Origin: Prasinococcaceae sp. CCMP 1430
Lineage: Eukaryota > Prasinodermophyta > Palmophyllophyceae > Prasinococcales > Prasinococcaceae
Assembly (NCBI GenBank): GCA_013416795.1
Contig: RQSC01000014.1
Location: forward strand, 514,339 to 578,338
Direction: 5' to 3'
Length of the DNA stretch: 64,000 bases
A program made the position numbers and the translations under genes. Positions 11,896 through 21,786 of the stretch are shown here, in pieces. Each line of letters opens with the position of its first letter. Within the stretch, counting starts at the first letter, position 1. Below the pieces are notes generated by a model. The model was given only the letters and a program-made list of their open reading frames with translations, searched no databases and was not told the DNA's origin.

Positions 11896-13160
11896 TCATT
11901 CCGAGTCGGGGAGCTGGGGCATTGCACGCGAAGGGCGGCCGTACCCGGCCCGCTGGCTCTCTTCGACGCCAGCCATCGTGGCGATCGCCTCCTCAGTGGT
12001 GCGCAGTGGGCGCCGCAAAGGTGACATCGGCGCCGAGATCCCTGCGGCAGCGATGTGCCCTGGCGACCTGCTTCCCCACGCCTCCCCCCCGATCGAACGC
12101 TGCGCGCTGCGTGCAGCAATCCACTGCGCGCGCTTGAAGGCCGGGTCCTCGCTGCCTCTCACCGCTCTGAGCCGATCCGCCTCGACCTTGACGCGGACCT
12201 CGCGAGCGGTGGCGAGGTTGTGCTCCCGCTCCTCCGCGGCGCGCGCGCGCGCCTCCACCTCGCGCGCATGCGCGCCACGCATCGCGCGGATGTGCTCGCC
12301 TGCGGCTCGCGCCTCGCTGAACATGTCACTGACGCGCTGTCCCGGGTCGGGCACGAACACCGAGCCGCCGTACTCGTCTGCACGCAGCCCGAACGCGGGG
12401 GCGTATCTCGAGCCTCTCGCCATCTTCTCGCGCGCCTCGCGCGGCTTGAATTCGTACGAGCCCACCCGCCCCGAGTAGGCAGTCCGCATGGGCGTATCGG
12501 CGGCCTCCCGCGCTTGACACTCTAGTATGCGCCGGATCTTGTCGGGCGTGAGGCCCTCGGTGCGCTGGCGGCGGGCGCCGCGCGCTCGCGCGACAGCTGC
12601 AGCCTCCGCCGCGGCGCGCTCGGAGGCGGCCGCCTCTGCATGTAGGCGCTCCGCCGCTGCGCGCGCGTCGTGTGCCGTCGCCGCGGCGCGCGCTCGCAAT
12701 GCGGGTCGTCGCCGCCGCCGCCAGCGGGGCTTCTGGCGGCCGTCGACGGCGCCGTCGCCGCGCCGGCGGTGTCCCGACGGCGCCGGGTGATGCGCCCGCC
12801 CGTGGGTGCTCCCGGCGCGCCGTCGTCCTCTGCAAACGAAAGGAACGCGTCCGCATTGACTTGCGCGTGGCCCCACGCGCGATGCACGATGGGCGGCGGC
12901 CGCTCGCCGCGGCGGCGGCGGCGGCGACGACGACGACGACGACGGCCTTCCTTGCGAGAGGACGTGCCGGGTGGCCCCTCCGCGGGCTCGCCCTCAGCGC
13001 TCGATCCGTCGGAGTCGCCTCCCGAGTCCGAGTAGTCGCCTCCCGAGTCCGAGCCGGAGCGCGCGCCCGCGTCATCGCCACCTCCGTCGCCGCCCCCGTC
13101 GCTCCCGCCGCCGCAGCACCTGGTGCAGGGGCGGAAGCACCTGCCGAGCATTGCGCCCAT
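11896..13160 (-). CDS. Unknown basic, coiled-coil-prone protein (spliced or frameshifted)
   Basis: Two frames must be joined. The 5' part starts at ATG 13160 ([18 protein letters not shown]), then Asp/Ser/Gly-rich sequence and a long Arg run. The 3' part is a well-behaved frame ending at 11896, with a long Ala/Glu/Arg helix, then [35 protein letters not shown] and [14 protein letters not shown], and another charged helix. A fine acceptor (TTTGCAG, exon from 12829) fits donors at AG|GTGC near the start codon in the same phase, but that would remove plausible acidic coding sequence, so the exact join is open. The Gly and Cys residues near the N terminus hint at lipid modification. I recognise no family. 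It diverges from RPB12, with 228 bases between start codons. Confidence 0.55.
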
Positions 13161-13388
13161 CTCCGCGGCGGAGGGGAACGAGACGGGGGGCGACCGGGCG
13201 GCGGCCGGGCCGACGCGTGCGCCCTACCGCATACCTGCTCCCCTTCCCCCTACCTCCCCTCGCCGTCCTCCGCTGCGTCGCCTGGCGCACGCCCCGCTCG
13301 CACGCACGCCGCGGCTGTGGCGCGCCCGCGCCCGTTCCCCCCTGCGCGCGCGCGGGGCCCGAGCGCGAGCGCGCGCGACCGGCGTCCT

Positions 13389-13580
13389 ATGGAGAGCCAC
13401 CAGCCCGTGTCGTTCGCGAGCGGGGCGGGGTACGGCGCGTCGGGCACGCCCTACATTTGCGGCGACTGCGGCGCCGAGAACAAGATCAAGCAGGGAGACG
13501 TCATCCAGTGCCGCGAGTGCGGCTACCGCATCCTCTACAAGAAGCGCACCACCAAGATCGTGCAGTACGAGGCGCGCTAG
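13389..13580 (+). CDS. POLR2K: RNA polymerase I/II/III shared subunit RPB12 (RPABC4)
   Basis: A 63-residue protein, the usual small size for this subunit of all three nuclear RNA polymerases. The conserved core is complete: [10 protein letters not shown], then [16 protein letters not shown], with two CxxC pairs that bind one zinc ion, and the family ending (IVQYEAR, compare DAR in other eukaryotes). ATG 13389 gives a normal short, variable N terminus. It is intronless and transcribed away from the basic coiled-coil gene, with 228 bases between the two start codons. Confidence 0.97.
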   Translation: MESHQPVSFASGAGYGASGTPYICGDCGAENKIKQGDVIQCRECGYRILYKKRTTKIVQYEAR

Positions 13581-13826
13581 GCGGGGCGCGGAGCGCGCCG
13601 CGGGGCGACGGCTAGGGCGCGCGGGCGGCGGGGACAGGGGTAGCCGGTAGCAAGTGGGGGAAGGGGGGGGCGGGGGAAAAAGAGGGTGCTTGGGAGGCCG
13701 GCGTCGGCTCAGGCGGCGACGCGCGCAGAGGAGGAGAGCGCCGTAGCCGCCGAGGCGCGCGGGCCACCAGCGGGTCGAGATCATGCGCGTGGCGGCGGGC
13801 GGGGCGGCGGCGAGCGGTACACGTAC

Positions 13827-14807
13827 ATGGGCCACGACGTCGGCGCCGAGCGCGGCTCGATGATCAACAGACAGGGCCTGAGGCTGGCGACGTACACGTG
13901 GCGGTGCCGCCGGGGGCCGCCGCGCGGCGTGGTGGTGGCCGCGCACGGCCTCGACGTGCACGCCAAGTTCGACATGCTCAAGGCCAGCGAGCCGGGCAAG
14001 CCGCACGTGACCAACACAGGCGTCGCCGGCGCGCTCTCCGGCGCGCACGGCCCCGCCGCCGAGCGGCCCGACTTCGCGTGCTGCGACGTGATCGGATTGG
14101 ATCACCAGTCGTACGGCGAGTCGGAGGGCGCGCTCGGGCCGAAGTACCGCTCCTTCTTCTGGAGCTTCCAGGACCTCGTGGAGGACTTCGCGCAGCTCAT
14201 CACTCAAATCCGCGCGGAGCCGCGCTACGAGGGCCTGCCGGTGTTCCTCAAGGGCAGCTCGCTGGGAGGCGGTGTCTGCCTGGCCATCGCGGCGACGCGA
14301 CCCGATCTCCTCGACGGCTTCGTGCTGGTGGCGCCGCTCATCACGCTGGATCGCGTCAAGTCGCAGTCGTGGAACCCCTACCTTCGACCGCTGGCGGGGC
14401 TCATCAGTCGCATCTACCCCACGCTGCCTGCGGGAACGAAGAGCCCCAACCCCAACAGAACGCAGTACGAGGAGTTCGAGGTGGACGAGCAGACGCACAA
14501 GGGAATGGTGCGCGCGCGCGTGGCCACCGAGGTGCTCAACTACACCGACGCCGTGGTGGAGCTGCTGCCGCGCGTCACCGCGCCCTTCCTCGTCCTGCAC
14601 TCGCCCGGCGACAACATGACCGAGTTCGCCGGCTCGCAAATGCTCATGGAACTCGCGGCCACGCCCGCCGAGCTCAAGCGGCTGGATGCCATCGACGGGT
14701 GGCACGCTGTCCTGCACGAGAAGGACGGCCACAAACACATTGCCACCATTGCTGAGTGGGTGGCGGAGCGCGTCGCCGCGCACGAGGCCAAAGGCGCTCA
14801 GCAATAG
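13827..14807 (+). CDS. Alpha/beta hydrolase of the monoglyceride lipase (serine aminopeptidase S33) type
   Basis: A 326-residue hydrolase. The family cleaves monoacylglycerols or related esters. The triad is visible: nucleophile Ser145 in GSSLGG, an Asp in LHSPGDNMTE and a His in DGWHAVLHE. Other family marks are VVVAAHGLDVH, the oxyanion-hole region, and DHQSYGESEG. The start is taken at ATG 13827; the frame is open further upstream with no better ATG, so a leading exon cannot be excluded. No signal peptide or membrane segment is evident. It follows RPB12 on the same strand by about 250 bases and converges on the GNAT-bromodomain gene. Confidence 0.88.
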   Translation: MGHDVGAERGSMINRQGLRLATYTWRCRRGPPRGVVVAAHGLDVHAKFDMLKASEPGKPHVTNTGVAGALSGAHGPAAERPDFACCDVIGLDHQSYGESEGALGPKYRSFFWSFQDLVEDFAQLITQIRAEPRYEGLPVFLKGSSLGGGVCLAIAATRPDLLDGFVLVAPLITLDRVKSQSWNPYLRPLAGLISRIYPTLPAGTKSPNPNRTQYEEFEVDEQTHKGMVRARVATEVLNYTDAVVELLPRVTAPFLVLHSPGDNMTEFAGSQMLMELAATPAELKRLDAIDGWHAVLHEKDGHKHIATIAEWVAERVAAHEAKGAQQ

Positions 14808-14985
14808 CTCGAGCCAGCGATAGCTCGAGCTCCTGCGCGTCGATTCGAGCGCGCGCGGATCAGCGGCGCACCCTGCGGCGGTGGGAGCAGCGGCGCCGAC
14901 AGCAGCTACTCGTAAATCAGTTGCTCGAGCACGAGGTCGCTCCTCTGCGCATTTTTACGTTTCGTGTCGCGGGGTGCGGCTGCTG

Positions 14986-15007
14986 CCCCCCCCCCCCCCC
15001 CCCCCCC
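14986..15007. repeat. Poly(C)22 tract in a convergent spacer
   Basis: Twenty-two C residues lie between the hydrolase stop and the stop of the converging gene at 15032. The homopolymer length may be unreliable in assembly. Confidence 0.9.
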
Positions 15008-15031
15008 TTCCTGCGCCTGCGAGGTGGCTCG

Positions 15032-18000
15032 TCAGTCGGCGACGCCGAACGCTGAGAGCACCGCCTCGAATGCCGCGCTGGCACGCGCCATCGCCAGCAT
15101 GCGCTCGCGGAGGTCCTTCTTGCGCTGGGGTTTCTCTGCGGCGAGTTTTTCCTTCCCGATCGTCGCGGCCGCTGCAACCTGCTCCATTGGCGTCATGGTT
15201 TCGAAGCGCGGCTTGCGCGGACGGCCCGGCCCGCGCCTCCTGGGCTCCCCGGCGGCGCCACCACCTTCGCCCGCGGCGATGATGTCGGCCTTCGTCGCGT
15301 ACTGCGCTGCGTGCACGCCGGTGAGTGCCATCACCTTGGACACCGGGACCAACCCGCACAGCTGCTGCTGTGGCATGTCTTCCCTGCGCTGGCGCTTGCC
15401 GCCGCGCCCGTTGGCGTCTGCGGCGCGCGCGCGCCCCCCAGCGCGCTCACGCTTGCGCTGTGCCTGTGCCTCCATGTACGCCTCCTCCTCCTCAGGCCGC
15501 ACGATGTCCCACACCTCCTCGTCGGCGCTGTGCGATCGCACGCACTGCACGGCGCGGACGACAGAGCATCGCGCCGCGGACACGTCGATCTCGCGCGCTT
15601 GCCCCTCCGGCACCACCTGCCAGCGCGGGCGCCCCAGGCGCTCCTTAGCCGTGCGTGCCTCGCGATCCGTGAAGACGCCCACGTCGTGCACCGGCAGCAG
15701 ATGCACCCACTGCATGTCGGGGATGTAGTGGTAGACGAAGTAGTACTTGTGCGCGTAGCACGGCGGGAGGCCCTCCACCTCGACAACCTTGTTGTACAAG
15801 TTGGTCGCGCGCTTCCCACGCACCAGACGGCCGTTCTGACCACGCACCGCGAGTTTGGCAGCGGGGGACGAGTGCGTGATGCCCTCGTTGTCGCGCTCTG
15901 CCATCCGCGCCGTCGCGGCGGCCACCTCGTTGGGCTTGCACGCCACGGGCTCCGGATGTGCCTTGACGTGCTTGGCCGTCAATTCGTCGAGCACGTCCTG
16001 CCGCACCTTTCCGTCGGCGTCCAGCCCATCGGCGCCACGCAGCGCCATGGCTGGGCGCGCCGCCCGCACGAGGCGTTTACGAAGAGCCGCGAGCGCTGGC
16101 GTTACCTGCGCAGTGCCCTTCGCTGGCGTCTTCTTTCGCGATCCAGACCTGGTGGTCTTCCTCTTGGACGTTCCCGGCGTGGCCGCTGCCGAGGCGAGCG
16201 TCTCGTCCGCAGCCTGTTGGCGTGCCTGCTGGTCCGAATCCTGCTGCTGCTGCTGCTGCTCCTTGCCGCCGCCCGCCGAGCCGAACATGTGGTCGTCCTC
16301 AGCCAGCTCGTCGGCGTGCTCGACGCGCGAGTCGCGCACTGCGGCCGCAGCGTCGTCGGCGTCCTCATATATGCCGAGGTAATAGTTGTGCCCCTCGGCG
16401 GTTGAGTGTTTCGCGGCGAAGCGACGCCCGCGAGGCACCACGCCGTCGCCCGGGGCACTTGCCACGCATGCGTCGCGAGACGCAACGCCGCTCTCAGCCG
16501 CAAGCTGCTCATCGCTCGGTTTGGCCAGGCGCATCACCATCATGATTGAGGGAAACTGATCCTCTACCAGCTGGTCGGGGAACGTCCAGTGGCAATAGCC
16601 GAGCACGTCAGGATCCCTGTACGCTTCAGCGACGTACGCCGGGTGGTCCATGATCGGCGCCTTGACGCCGCTGTGCGCGGGCTCATCCTGATCGGGCGGC
16701 GTGCCGGTCGTGTTGTCGCTGTCATCCTCACGCGTGCCGCGGCGCACAAACTGCGGCAGCGCTTTCTGCCACCGCGCCAGGATGGCCTTGCCCTGCTCGA
16801 GCATGAGCGCTGCTGACTGGTGATACACGCTGTCTTCAGGATTGTATTCCATGGCATTCTTGCAAATCGTGGCGAAGTCGGCCTCGAATTGGCCGAAGGA
16901 CTCGTACCGGCCCGTCTGCACAAACGCCAGCATGTCGAGGAAGGCCAGCGGGCGCTTGATGCGCTTCGCGTAGTCCCAGAGCTCGTCGGTGTCCACGGGC
17001 GACTGGAAGACGCCGTGCTCGTCGAGCGCGCGCAGCTGCTTGAGGCAGTCGCGAAGCGACTTGTGAAGCCAGTACATGCGCGGCGCCCAGATCGCGCCCG
17101 AGGACTCGCGCACCACCTTGAGGCGGGCGGGCGGCTTGATGGTCGGTTTGGCCGTGCTCGGGTGCGCACGGACGGCCACACCCGGAATGTGCACCACATC
17201 CTCGCCGGCAGTTTCCTTGCGCGCTTCAATCTCGGCCACGGGTCTGTAGCAGGCCATGCCGCCGCAGCGGCGGAATCCCATGGACTCGTAGAACGGCACC
17301 GACGAGTCCGTGGCCTGCAGGCAGACGTACTCGTACTCGCTCTCGGCCGCCAGCTCGTCGAGCGTCGCCTGCAGCACCGCGCGCCCACAGCCAAGGCCGC
17401 CGAGCAGCGAAATCTCCGCCACCTTGCGCCAGATGACGCCCTCCTCGTCAGGGTCGCCGAAGCGGGGCGTCTGTTCCAGCTCGGCAGCCAACACGCCGCT
17501 GGCATCGCACTTGCGGTGGCGCCAGTCGTCGCGCGTGATGCCGCTGAGCGCGCAGGCGCTGTCCCAACGGAACCACGGCTGCCAGGTCGTGAACGTCGTC
17601 ACCGTCACGAAGCCCTGCAGCCAACCCTGCGCCCGCGTTCTGACCGCGTAACCGAACATCGGGTCGTCGGTGTCGATGCGGTCGAGGATGAACTCCAGCA
17701 GCAACGGCTTGGCCTCCTGCCCACCGGCCGACCGCTTTCTGTCCGAGTCCTCCGCATCGGCCTGCCTCTTCTCGTCCTCGAGGTCCTTGAGGCGCAGCTT
17801 CGCGTCGAGGGCGTCCTGCGTGTACACGTCATCGCCGGTGTCGCTCTTTTGCGTGCCCGCAACGACGATCGCCTCCTGCTCCTCGACCGCTGCGCGCCAG
17901 ATCTGCTCGCGCGCGCGCTTCGCCGCACGTTCGGCGTCGCGCTCCTTGCGTTGCCGCCGCCACGCTGCCTCGTTGCACAGCTGCAGTATCTCGGCGAGCA

Positions 18001-18241
18001 TGGCCTTCCACTCGCTGCGCTCGGTGACGCGTACGGCCACCGAGCCCTCCAGCGGCGCCTCGCCTCCACGCGCGCTCCCCCTGGCGGCGGGTACGAGCTC
18101 GAAATCGTACGGCGCGTCCGCGACGCGCCCGCACAGCCGCCTGCGCGAGCTCAGCTCGAGGTCGCGCTGCGTTAGCTCGAGCGCCCCCTCGTCGGCCGCC
18201 CCGCCTCCGTCGGCGGGCTGCGCGTCCTTGTCGGCACCCAT
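15032..18241 (-). CDS. GNAT acetyltransferase-bromodomain chromatin protein with AT-hook
   Basis: A single-exon protein of 1,069 residues, start at ATG 18241. A GNAT fold spans about 200-335: the acetyl-CoA loop GLGCGRAVLQ (about residue 280) and the C-terminal FYESMGFRRCGGM. A bromodomain spans about 390-495, with DYAKRIKRPLAFLDML and the acetyl-lysine pocket region AMEYNPEDSVYH. The Lys/Ser-rich centre has a short Gln run (about 660). Two segments resemble the strand-helix end of AP2 DNA-binding domains (YYLGIYEDADDAAAAV and HDVGVFTDREARTAKE). An AT-hook (RRRGPGRPRKPRF, about 1005) lies near the end. The architecture points to a nuclear acetyltransferase or reader, but it is not the canonical GCN5 layout, because the GNAT part lacks the GCN5 signature. 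Confidence 0.8.
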   Translation of the reverse strand: MGADKDAQPADGGGAADEGALELTQRDLELSSRRRLCGRVADAPYDFELVPAARGSARGGEAPLEGSVAVRVTERSEWKAMLAEILQLCNEAAWRRQRKERDAERAAKRAREQIWRAAVEEQEAIVVAGTQKSDTGDDVYTQDALDAKLRLKDLEDEKRQADAEDSDRKRSAGGQEAKPLLLEFILDRIDTDDPMFGYAVRTRAQGWLQGFVTVTTFTTWQPWFRWDSACALSGITRDDWRHRKCDASGVLAAELEQTPRFGDPDEEGVIWRKVAEISLLGGLGCGRAVLQATLDELAAESEYEYVCLQATDSSVPFYESMGFRRCGGMACYRPVAEIEARKETAGEDVVHIPGVAVRAHPSTAKPTIKPPARLKVVRESSGAIWAPRMYWLHKSLRDCLKQLRALDEHGVFQSPVDTDELWDYAKRIKRPLAFLDMLAFVQTGRYESFGQFEADFATICKNAMEYNPEDSVYHQSAALMLEQGKAILARWQKALPQFVRRGTREDDSDNTTGTPPDQDEPAHSGVKAPIMDHPAYVAEAYRDPDVLGYCHWTFPDQLVEDQFPSIMMVMRLAKPSDEQLAAESGVASRDACVASAPGDGVVPRGRRFAAKHSTAEGHNYYLGIYEDADDAAAAVRDSRVEHADELAEDDHMFGSAGGGKEQQQQQQDSDQQARQQAADETLASAAATPGTSKRKTTRSGSRKKTPAKGTAQVTPALAALRKRLVRAARPAMALRGADGLDADGKVRQDVLDELTAKHVKAHPEPVACKPNEVAAATARMAERDNEGITHSSPAAKLAVRGQNGRLVRGKRATNLYNKVVEVEGLPPCYAHKYYFVYHYIPDMQWVHLLPVHDVGVFTDREARTAKERLGRPRWQVVPEGQAREIDVSAARCSVVRAVQCVRSHSADEEVWDIVRPEEEEAYMEAQAQRKRERAGGRARAADANGRGGKRQRREDMPQQQLCGLVPVSKVMALTGVHAAQYATKADIIAAGEGGGAAGEPRRRGPGRPRKPRFETMTPMEQVAAAATIGKEKLAAEKPQRKKDLRERMLAMARASAAFEAVLSAFGVAD

Positions 18242-19096
18242 GATCGCAGCAGCAGCAGCAGCACCGGCAGTGGCAGGACGAGGAGAAGGACGTGCAGGAG
18301 CAGGAGCAGGCCCCTAATGCCCTGTCACGCGGCCGCTCGCCCACCGCCGCCGCTTCCGCCGACTGCGAACGCCGTCGCACACAGGCTCGCCCGCGTGGGC
18401 CTGCGCCCTCCCTCCCTCTGGCCCGCGCGCGCGCCCTTCGCTTCGCGGCGCGCGCGCTCGCCGCCGCGGNNNNNNNNNNNNNNNNNNNNNNNNNNNNNNN
18501 NNNNNNNNNNNNNNNNNNNNNNNNNNNNNNNNNNNNNNNNNNNNNNNNNNNNNNNNNNNNNNNNNNNNNNNNNNNNNNNNNNNNNNNNNNNNNNNNNNNN
18601 NNNNNNNNNNNNNNNNNNNNNNNNNNNNNNNNNNNNNNNNNNNNNNNNNNNNNNNNNNNNNNNNNNNNNNNNNNNNNNNNNNNNNNNNNNNNNNNNNNNN
18701 NNNNNNNNNNNNNNNNNNNNNNNNNNNNNNNNNNNNNNNNNNNNNNNNNNNNNNNNNNNNNNNNNNNNNNNNNNNNNNNNNNNNNNNNNNNNNNNNNNNN
18801 NNNNNNNNNNNNNNNNNNNNNNNNNNNNNNNNNNNNNNNNNNNNNNNNNNNNNNNNNNNNNNNNNNNNNNNNNNNNNNNNNNNNNGCGCGAACCCGGGTG
18901 TGGCGCGGGGCTCGCGGCGCCCAGACCGCGCCGGGGCGCGCGCATCCCCCCCCCCCACACACACACACACCCCCACCACGCCTGCCTCCTTGCCGGGCCC
19001 ACACCGCGCTCGCCCAGCGGGGCGGGTGGGTGGGGTGGGGTGGAGTGGGGGGGGTGTAGAGGTGCTGGGGTGAGTGCTGGGAGGGAGGGGGAGGCG
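18242..19096. promoter_or_regulatory. Divergent intergenic region containing an assembly gap
   Basis: This lies between the start codons of the GNAT-bromodomain gene and the glycosyltransferase gene. It includes 416 unknown bases and, just after them, a C11 tract followed by a short CA microsatellite (18946-18974) and a G-rich stretch with repeated GGGTGGG-like units (19020-19055). Promoters for both genes should lie here; no core element is recognisable. Confidence 0.6.
18470..18885. other. Assembly gap (416 N)
   Basis: A run of N. Translations that cross it are not meaningful. Flanking sequence is extremely GC-rich with simple repeats nearby. Confidence 1.
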
Positions 19097-21733
19097 ATGC
19101 GGCGGCGGGGGACGCCGCCCGCCCGCGCTCTCCTCGCGCGGCTTCGGGCGTTCGCCCTGGCCTCGGCGCTCACGCTGGCGCTCGCGCGGTGCGCCGGGGG
19201 GCTCTCGCTGCCGACGGTGCTGCCGAGCCGCAGCGGCGTCACGCCCGTGCTCTTCAAGGCCGAGCGCGGCGCGCCAGGCGCGAACGTCGAGGGCGTGTCC
19301 GGCGGAGCGAGCGGGGGGGGCGGAGCGGGGGACGGGGCGCGAGCTCGACGAGGCGGCGAAGGGGCGGGCGATGCGGTCGACCTGGGGCCAGTTGCGTTCG
19401 CAGGCAGGGGGGCGCGCTCGGTGCTGGCCTACGGCCACGCGGCAATCACGCGCAGGTGGGGTGCAGGCGCGGGCGGAGTGGACGGGGCGGGCGCAGCGCC
19501 GGCTCGCGAGCGCGTCCTCGTAGCGTGGATGTGTGGGGAGGGATACATTCCCCGCTGCGATGCGCGTTGGCGCCGCGCCGCGCGAAGCGCGCTCGCCGAC
19601 GACGCGGCGGTGCTCGGTACGCTCGCCGACCAATTCGCGCTGGAAACGCTGTTTATCGCGGGGGCGCCGCCGCCAGGCGCGGCGGCGCGAGCTGCGCTCG
19701 CCGCGGAGCGCGATGCGCACGGCGACGTGCTCACAGTGTCGGCTCCCGTGGCCGGCGCCGGCGTGGACCGCCCCGCTGCCCGTGTCGCCTCGCTCGTCAC
19801 GTACATCACACGCTTCTGGCCCGCGCGGCACGCATTCGTCGTCAAGGCCGACTGCGGCGTGCTCGTCCGGCCGGCGCCCCTGCTCAAGGCGGCCCGTGAC
19901 GCGGCGCGCGCGGCTGGCAGTGGCGCGCGCTTGCTAGCAGCGAAATGCATGGAGCCCGTGCGTCGTGGCTCCGACGTGGTGCTCGCGGACAGCGCGTGCT
20001 ATGCGGCGCTGGGCGCGCAGGCGTACATGCCCGGCAAAGAGGCCCGCGGCACGAGCAGGGGCAAGACAAAGCGCGTCGCCGCGTCGCCGAAGCGCGACTC
20101 GTGGGCTGTTTCGCTGCTCAGTTCGTCAGCGCCCCCGGCAGTCGAGGAGGTGATTGCGGCGGCGGCGGCGAACGGCACAGGCCGGAAGGCTCGATTCGCC
20201 GGCGTCGACCCCTCGGCGTACATGCTCGGCTCCGAACTCGTTCGCGTGCTCGCGGAGGCCGTCGCCCCGCGGCACGTCGGCACCTCCGAGGTGGCTTCGA
20301 CGCCCCTCCCAGAGGTTCTCGCGCGCAGCGAGGCAGCGCTCCTCGCGCATGTGCTGCCCGATGCCGTGAGTCCGCGCGCTATGTTGCGCGGATGCGCGGG
20401 ACCGCGCTGCATGCCCGAGCAGACGCAGTGGTGCTCCGCCAGCGACGGCTCCGCGGACAGCCTGGCATTCGTGAGCGAGCTGGGTGCGCATGCCCTCGAT
20501 GGGGTGGCGCGTGCCGTGCGCTCGCTGGGCAAACTGTGCTTTCAAGAGTGCTACGCGGCGGCCAATGAGCTCGCGCGCGGCGCGCAGGCGGTGCGCGCGC
20601 TGCTCGCAAGCCGGACGCCCATTCTTCCAGGCACAGCGTCCGCTATCATGCCGGCCGCAGGCGGACCCAATGAGGCTGATGATGGCGGTGCGCTCTCGGT
20701 GGCAGCGGCCGTGGCCGCCGCGTGTGGACCCATTCGTGCTCCAGGTGAGGGTGTGTCAGAGCTGGCGCTGAATGCGGCGAGCGCTTCCGCGGAAGGGAGT
20801 GGACGCGACATCCCCGCGCTGCTCATTTCGCTCGACGGCGAACGCTCATCTGGCGCGGAGGCACGCCTGCTCGCACGCCACGGAAAAGTGTTGCGTGTAC
20901 CGGCTTTGGACGCGCGCGATGCTGCGGCGGCGGAGCTGGACGCCGCGGCTGCAGGTGCCTCGGCGCTCGTGTCGCTCGGTGTGAACAGCGCTGGCGAAGT
21001 TGGTTGCACCGTGAGCCACCTGCGCGCGGCAGCAATGGTCGTGGCTCTTGATCTTCCTGTCGCCCTGGTCGCGGAAGATGATGCGAGCTTTGAGCTCATC
21101 GATGGGAGCTTTGGAGGTGCCGTCGTACCCGATCTCGCCGAGCTGCCGGCAGATTTTGCCGTGCTGCAGCTTCTCGTCCACGCCTCGTGCGCGGAGCTAG
21201 TCGCTCTCCACTCCGCGTGGCTCGAAGCCGGCAGGCCGAATGCCATGGAGCACGCGCGCGACTCCCACCACAGCACGGGTGCCTACCTGCTTTCGCAGCG
21301 AGGCGCACGAGACATTGTGTCAAGGTTCACGCGTGGCGGCGAGGAAACCGTGCGCGCACTGATGGAGTGGGGGCGGGAGGGGGGCGTTAGCGCCCACGAG
21401 AGCGGGCTCAGTGTATCGGGCGACGCCCGCGCGTTGGCGCGGCTCTCCCGCACTGTTGTCGAGCTTCCGTATGACCTGGCGCTCGGGAGGTGCGCCTCGT
21501 GCGGCGGCTGCGCGACCGCCGATCGCTGTGTTGTATACTCGGCCGAGCACCATACCGGGGGCGTGTATGTGGCAACACCGCCTCGTATGGTAGACACGCT
21601 CGCTGTTGGCGACAGCGGCTCAATCCATGCCAAGAATAAGGCGTATCATCTCGCGAGCAGGGATTTCGTGCTCGCGTGGGCGAGCGCCGCTATGCAGTGT
21701 GATGCACTCGAAGCTGCCGCGGGGACGACCTAG
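19097..21733 (+). CDS. Secretory two-domain glycosyltransferase: degenerate GT31-like region plus GT25 domain
   Basis: An 878-residue single-exon protein. ATG 19097 is followed by basic residues and a hydrophobic core (about 20-38), fitting a signal peptide or Golgi type II anchor. Residues about 140-290 resemble a GT31 galactosyltransferase: a HGDVL-type motif, then HAFVVKADCGVLVR where active GT31 enzymes have an Asp triplet. Here the triplet is degraded to Asp-Cys-Gly (about 252-254). Residues about 574-780 fit GT25: LLISLDGERS, GEVGCTVSHLRA (about 633) and VALVAEDDASFE (about 658), with the EDD metal-binding motif intact. Many Cys residues lie between and after the domains. The second domain is probably catalytic; the first may bind substrate. 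GT25 members transfer sugars to glycans or collagen-type proteins; the substrate here is unknown. Confidence 0.75.
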   Translation: MRRRGTPPARALLARLRAFALASALTLALARCAGGLSLPTVLPSRSGVTPVLFKAERGAPGANVEGVSGGASGGGGAGDGARARRGGEGAGDAVDLGPVAFAGRGARSVLAYGHAAITRRWGAGAGGVDGAGAAPARERVLVAWMCGEGYIPRCDARWRRAARSALADDAAVLGTLADQFALETLFIAGAPPPGAAARAALAAERDAHGDVLTVSAPVAGAGVDRPAARVASLVTYITRFWPARHAFVVKADCGVLVRPAPLLKAARDAARAAGSGARLLAAKCMEPVRRGSDVVLADSACYAALGAQAYMPGKEARGTSRGKTKRVAASPKRDSWAVSLLSSSAPPAVEEVIAAAAANGTGRKARFAGVDPSAYMLGSELVRVLAEAVAPRHVGTSEVASTPLPEVLARSEAALLAHVLPDAVSPRAMLRGCAGPRCMPEQTQWCSASDGSADSLAFVSELGAHALDGVARAVRSLGKLCFQECYAAANELARGAQAVRALLASRTPILPGTASAIMPAAGGPNEADDGGALSVAAAVAAACGPIRAPGEGVSELALNAASASAEGSGRDIPALLISLDGERSSGAEARLLARHGKVLRVPALDARDAAAAELDAAAAGASALVSLGVNSAGEVGCTVSHLRAAAMVVALDLPVALVAEDDASFELIDGSFGGAVVPDLAELPADFAVLQLLVHASCAELVALHSAWLEAGRPNAMEHARDSHHSTGAYLLSQRGARDIVSRFTRGGEETVRALMEWGREGGVSAHESGLSVSGDARALARLSRTVVELPYDLALGRCASCGGCATADRCVVYSAEHHTGGVYVATPPRMVDTLAVGDSGSIHAKNKAYHLASRDFVLAWASAAMQCDALEAAAGTT

Positions 21734-21786
21734 AGACGGCGGCGCGACCACCATGCGCCAATGCCACATTAATACAACAAGGTACT

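Noticed and set aside
13224-14804. Minus-strand open frame of 526 codons
   Set aside because: It overlaps RPB12 and the hydrolase on the other strand and shows no domain.
18314-19831. Long open frames crossing runs of N (also at 46340-47938)
   Set aside because: Unknown bases cannot contain stops, so these frames are artefacts of the gaps.
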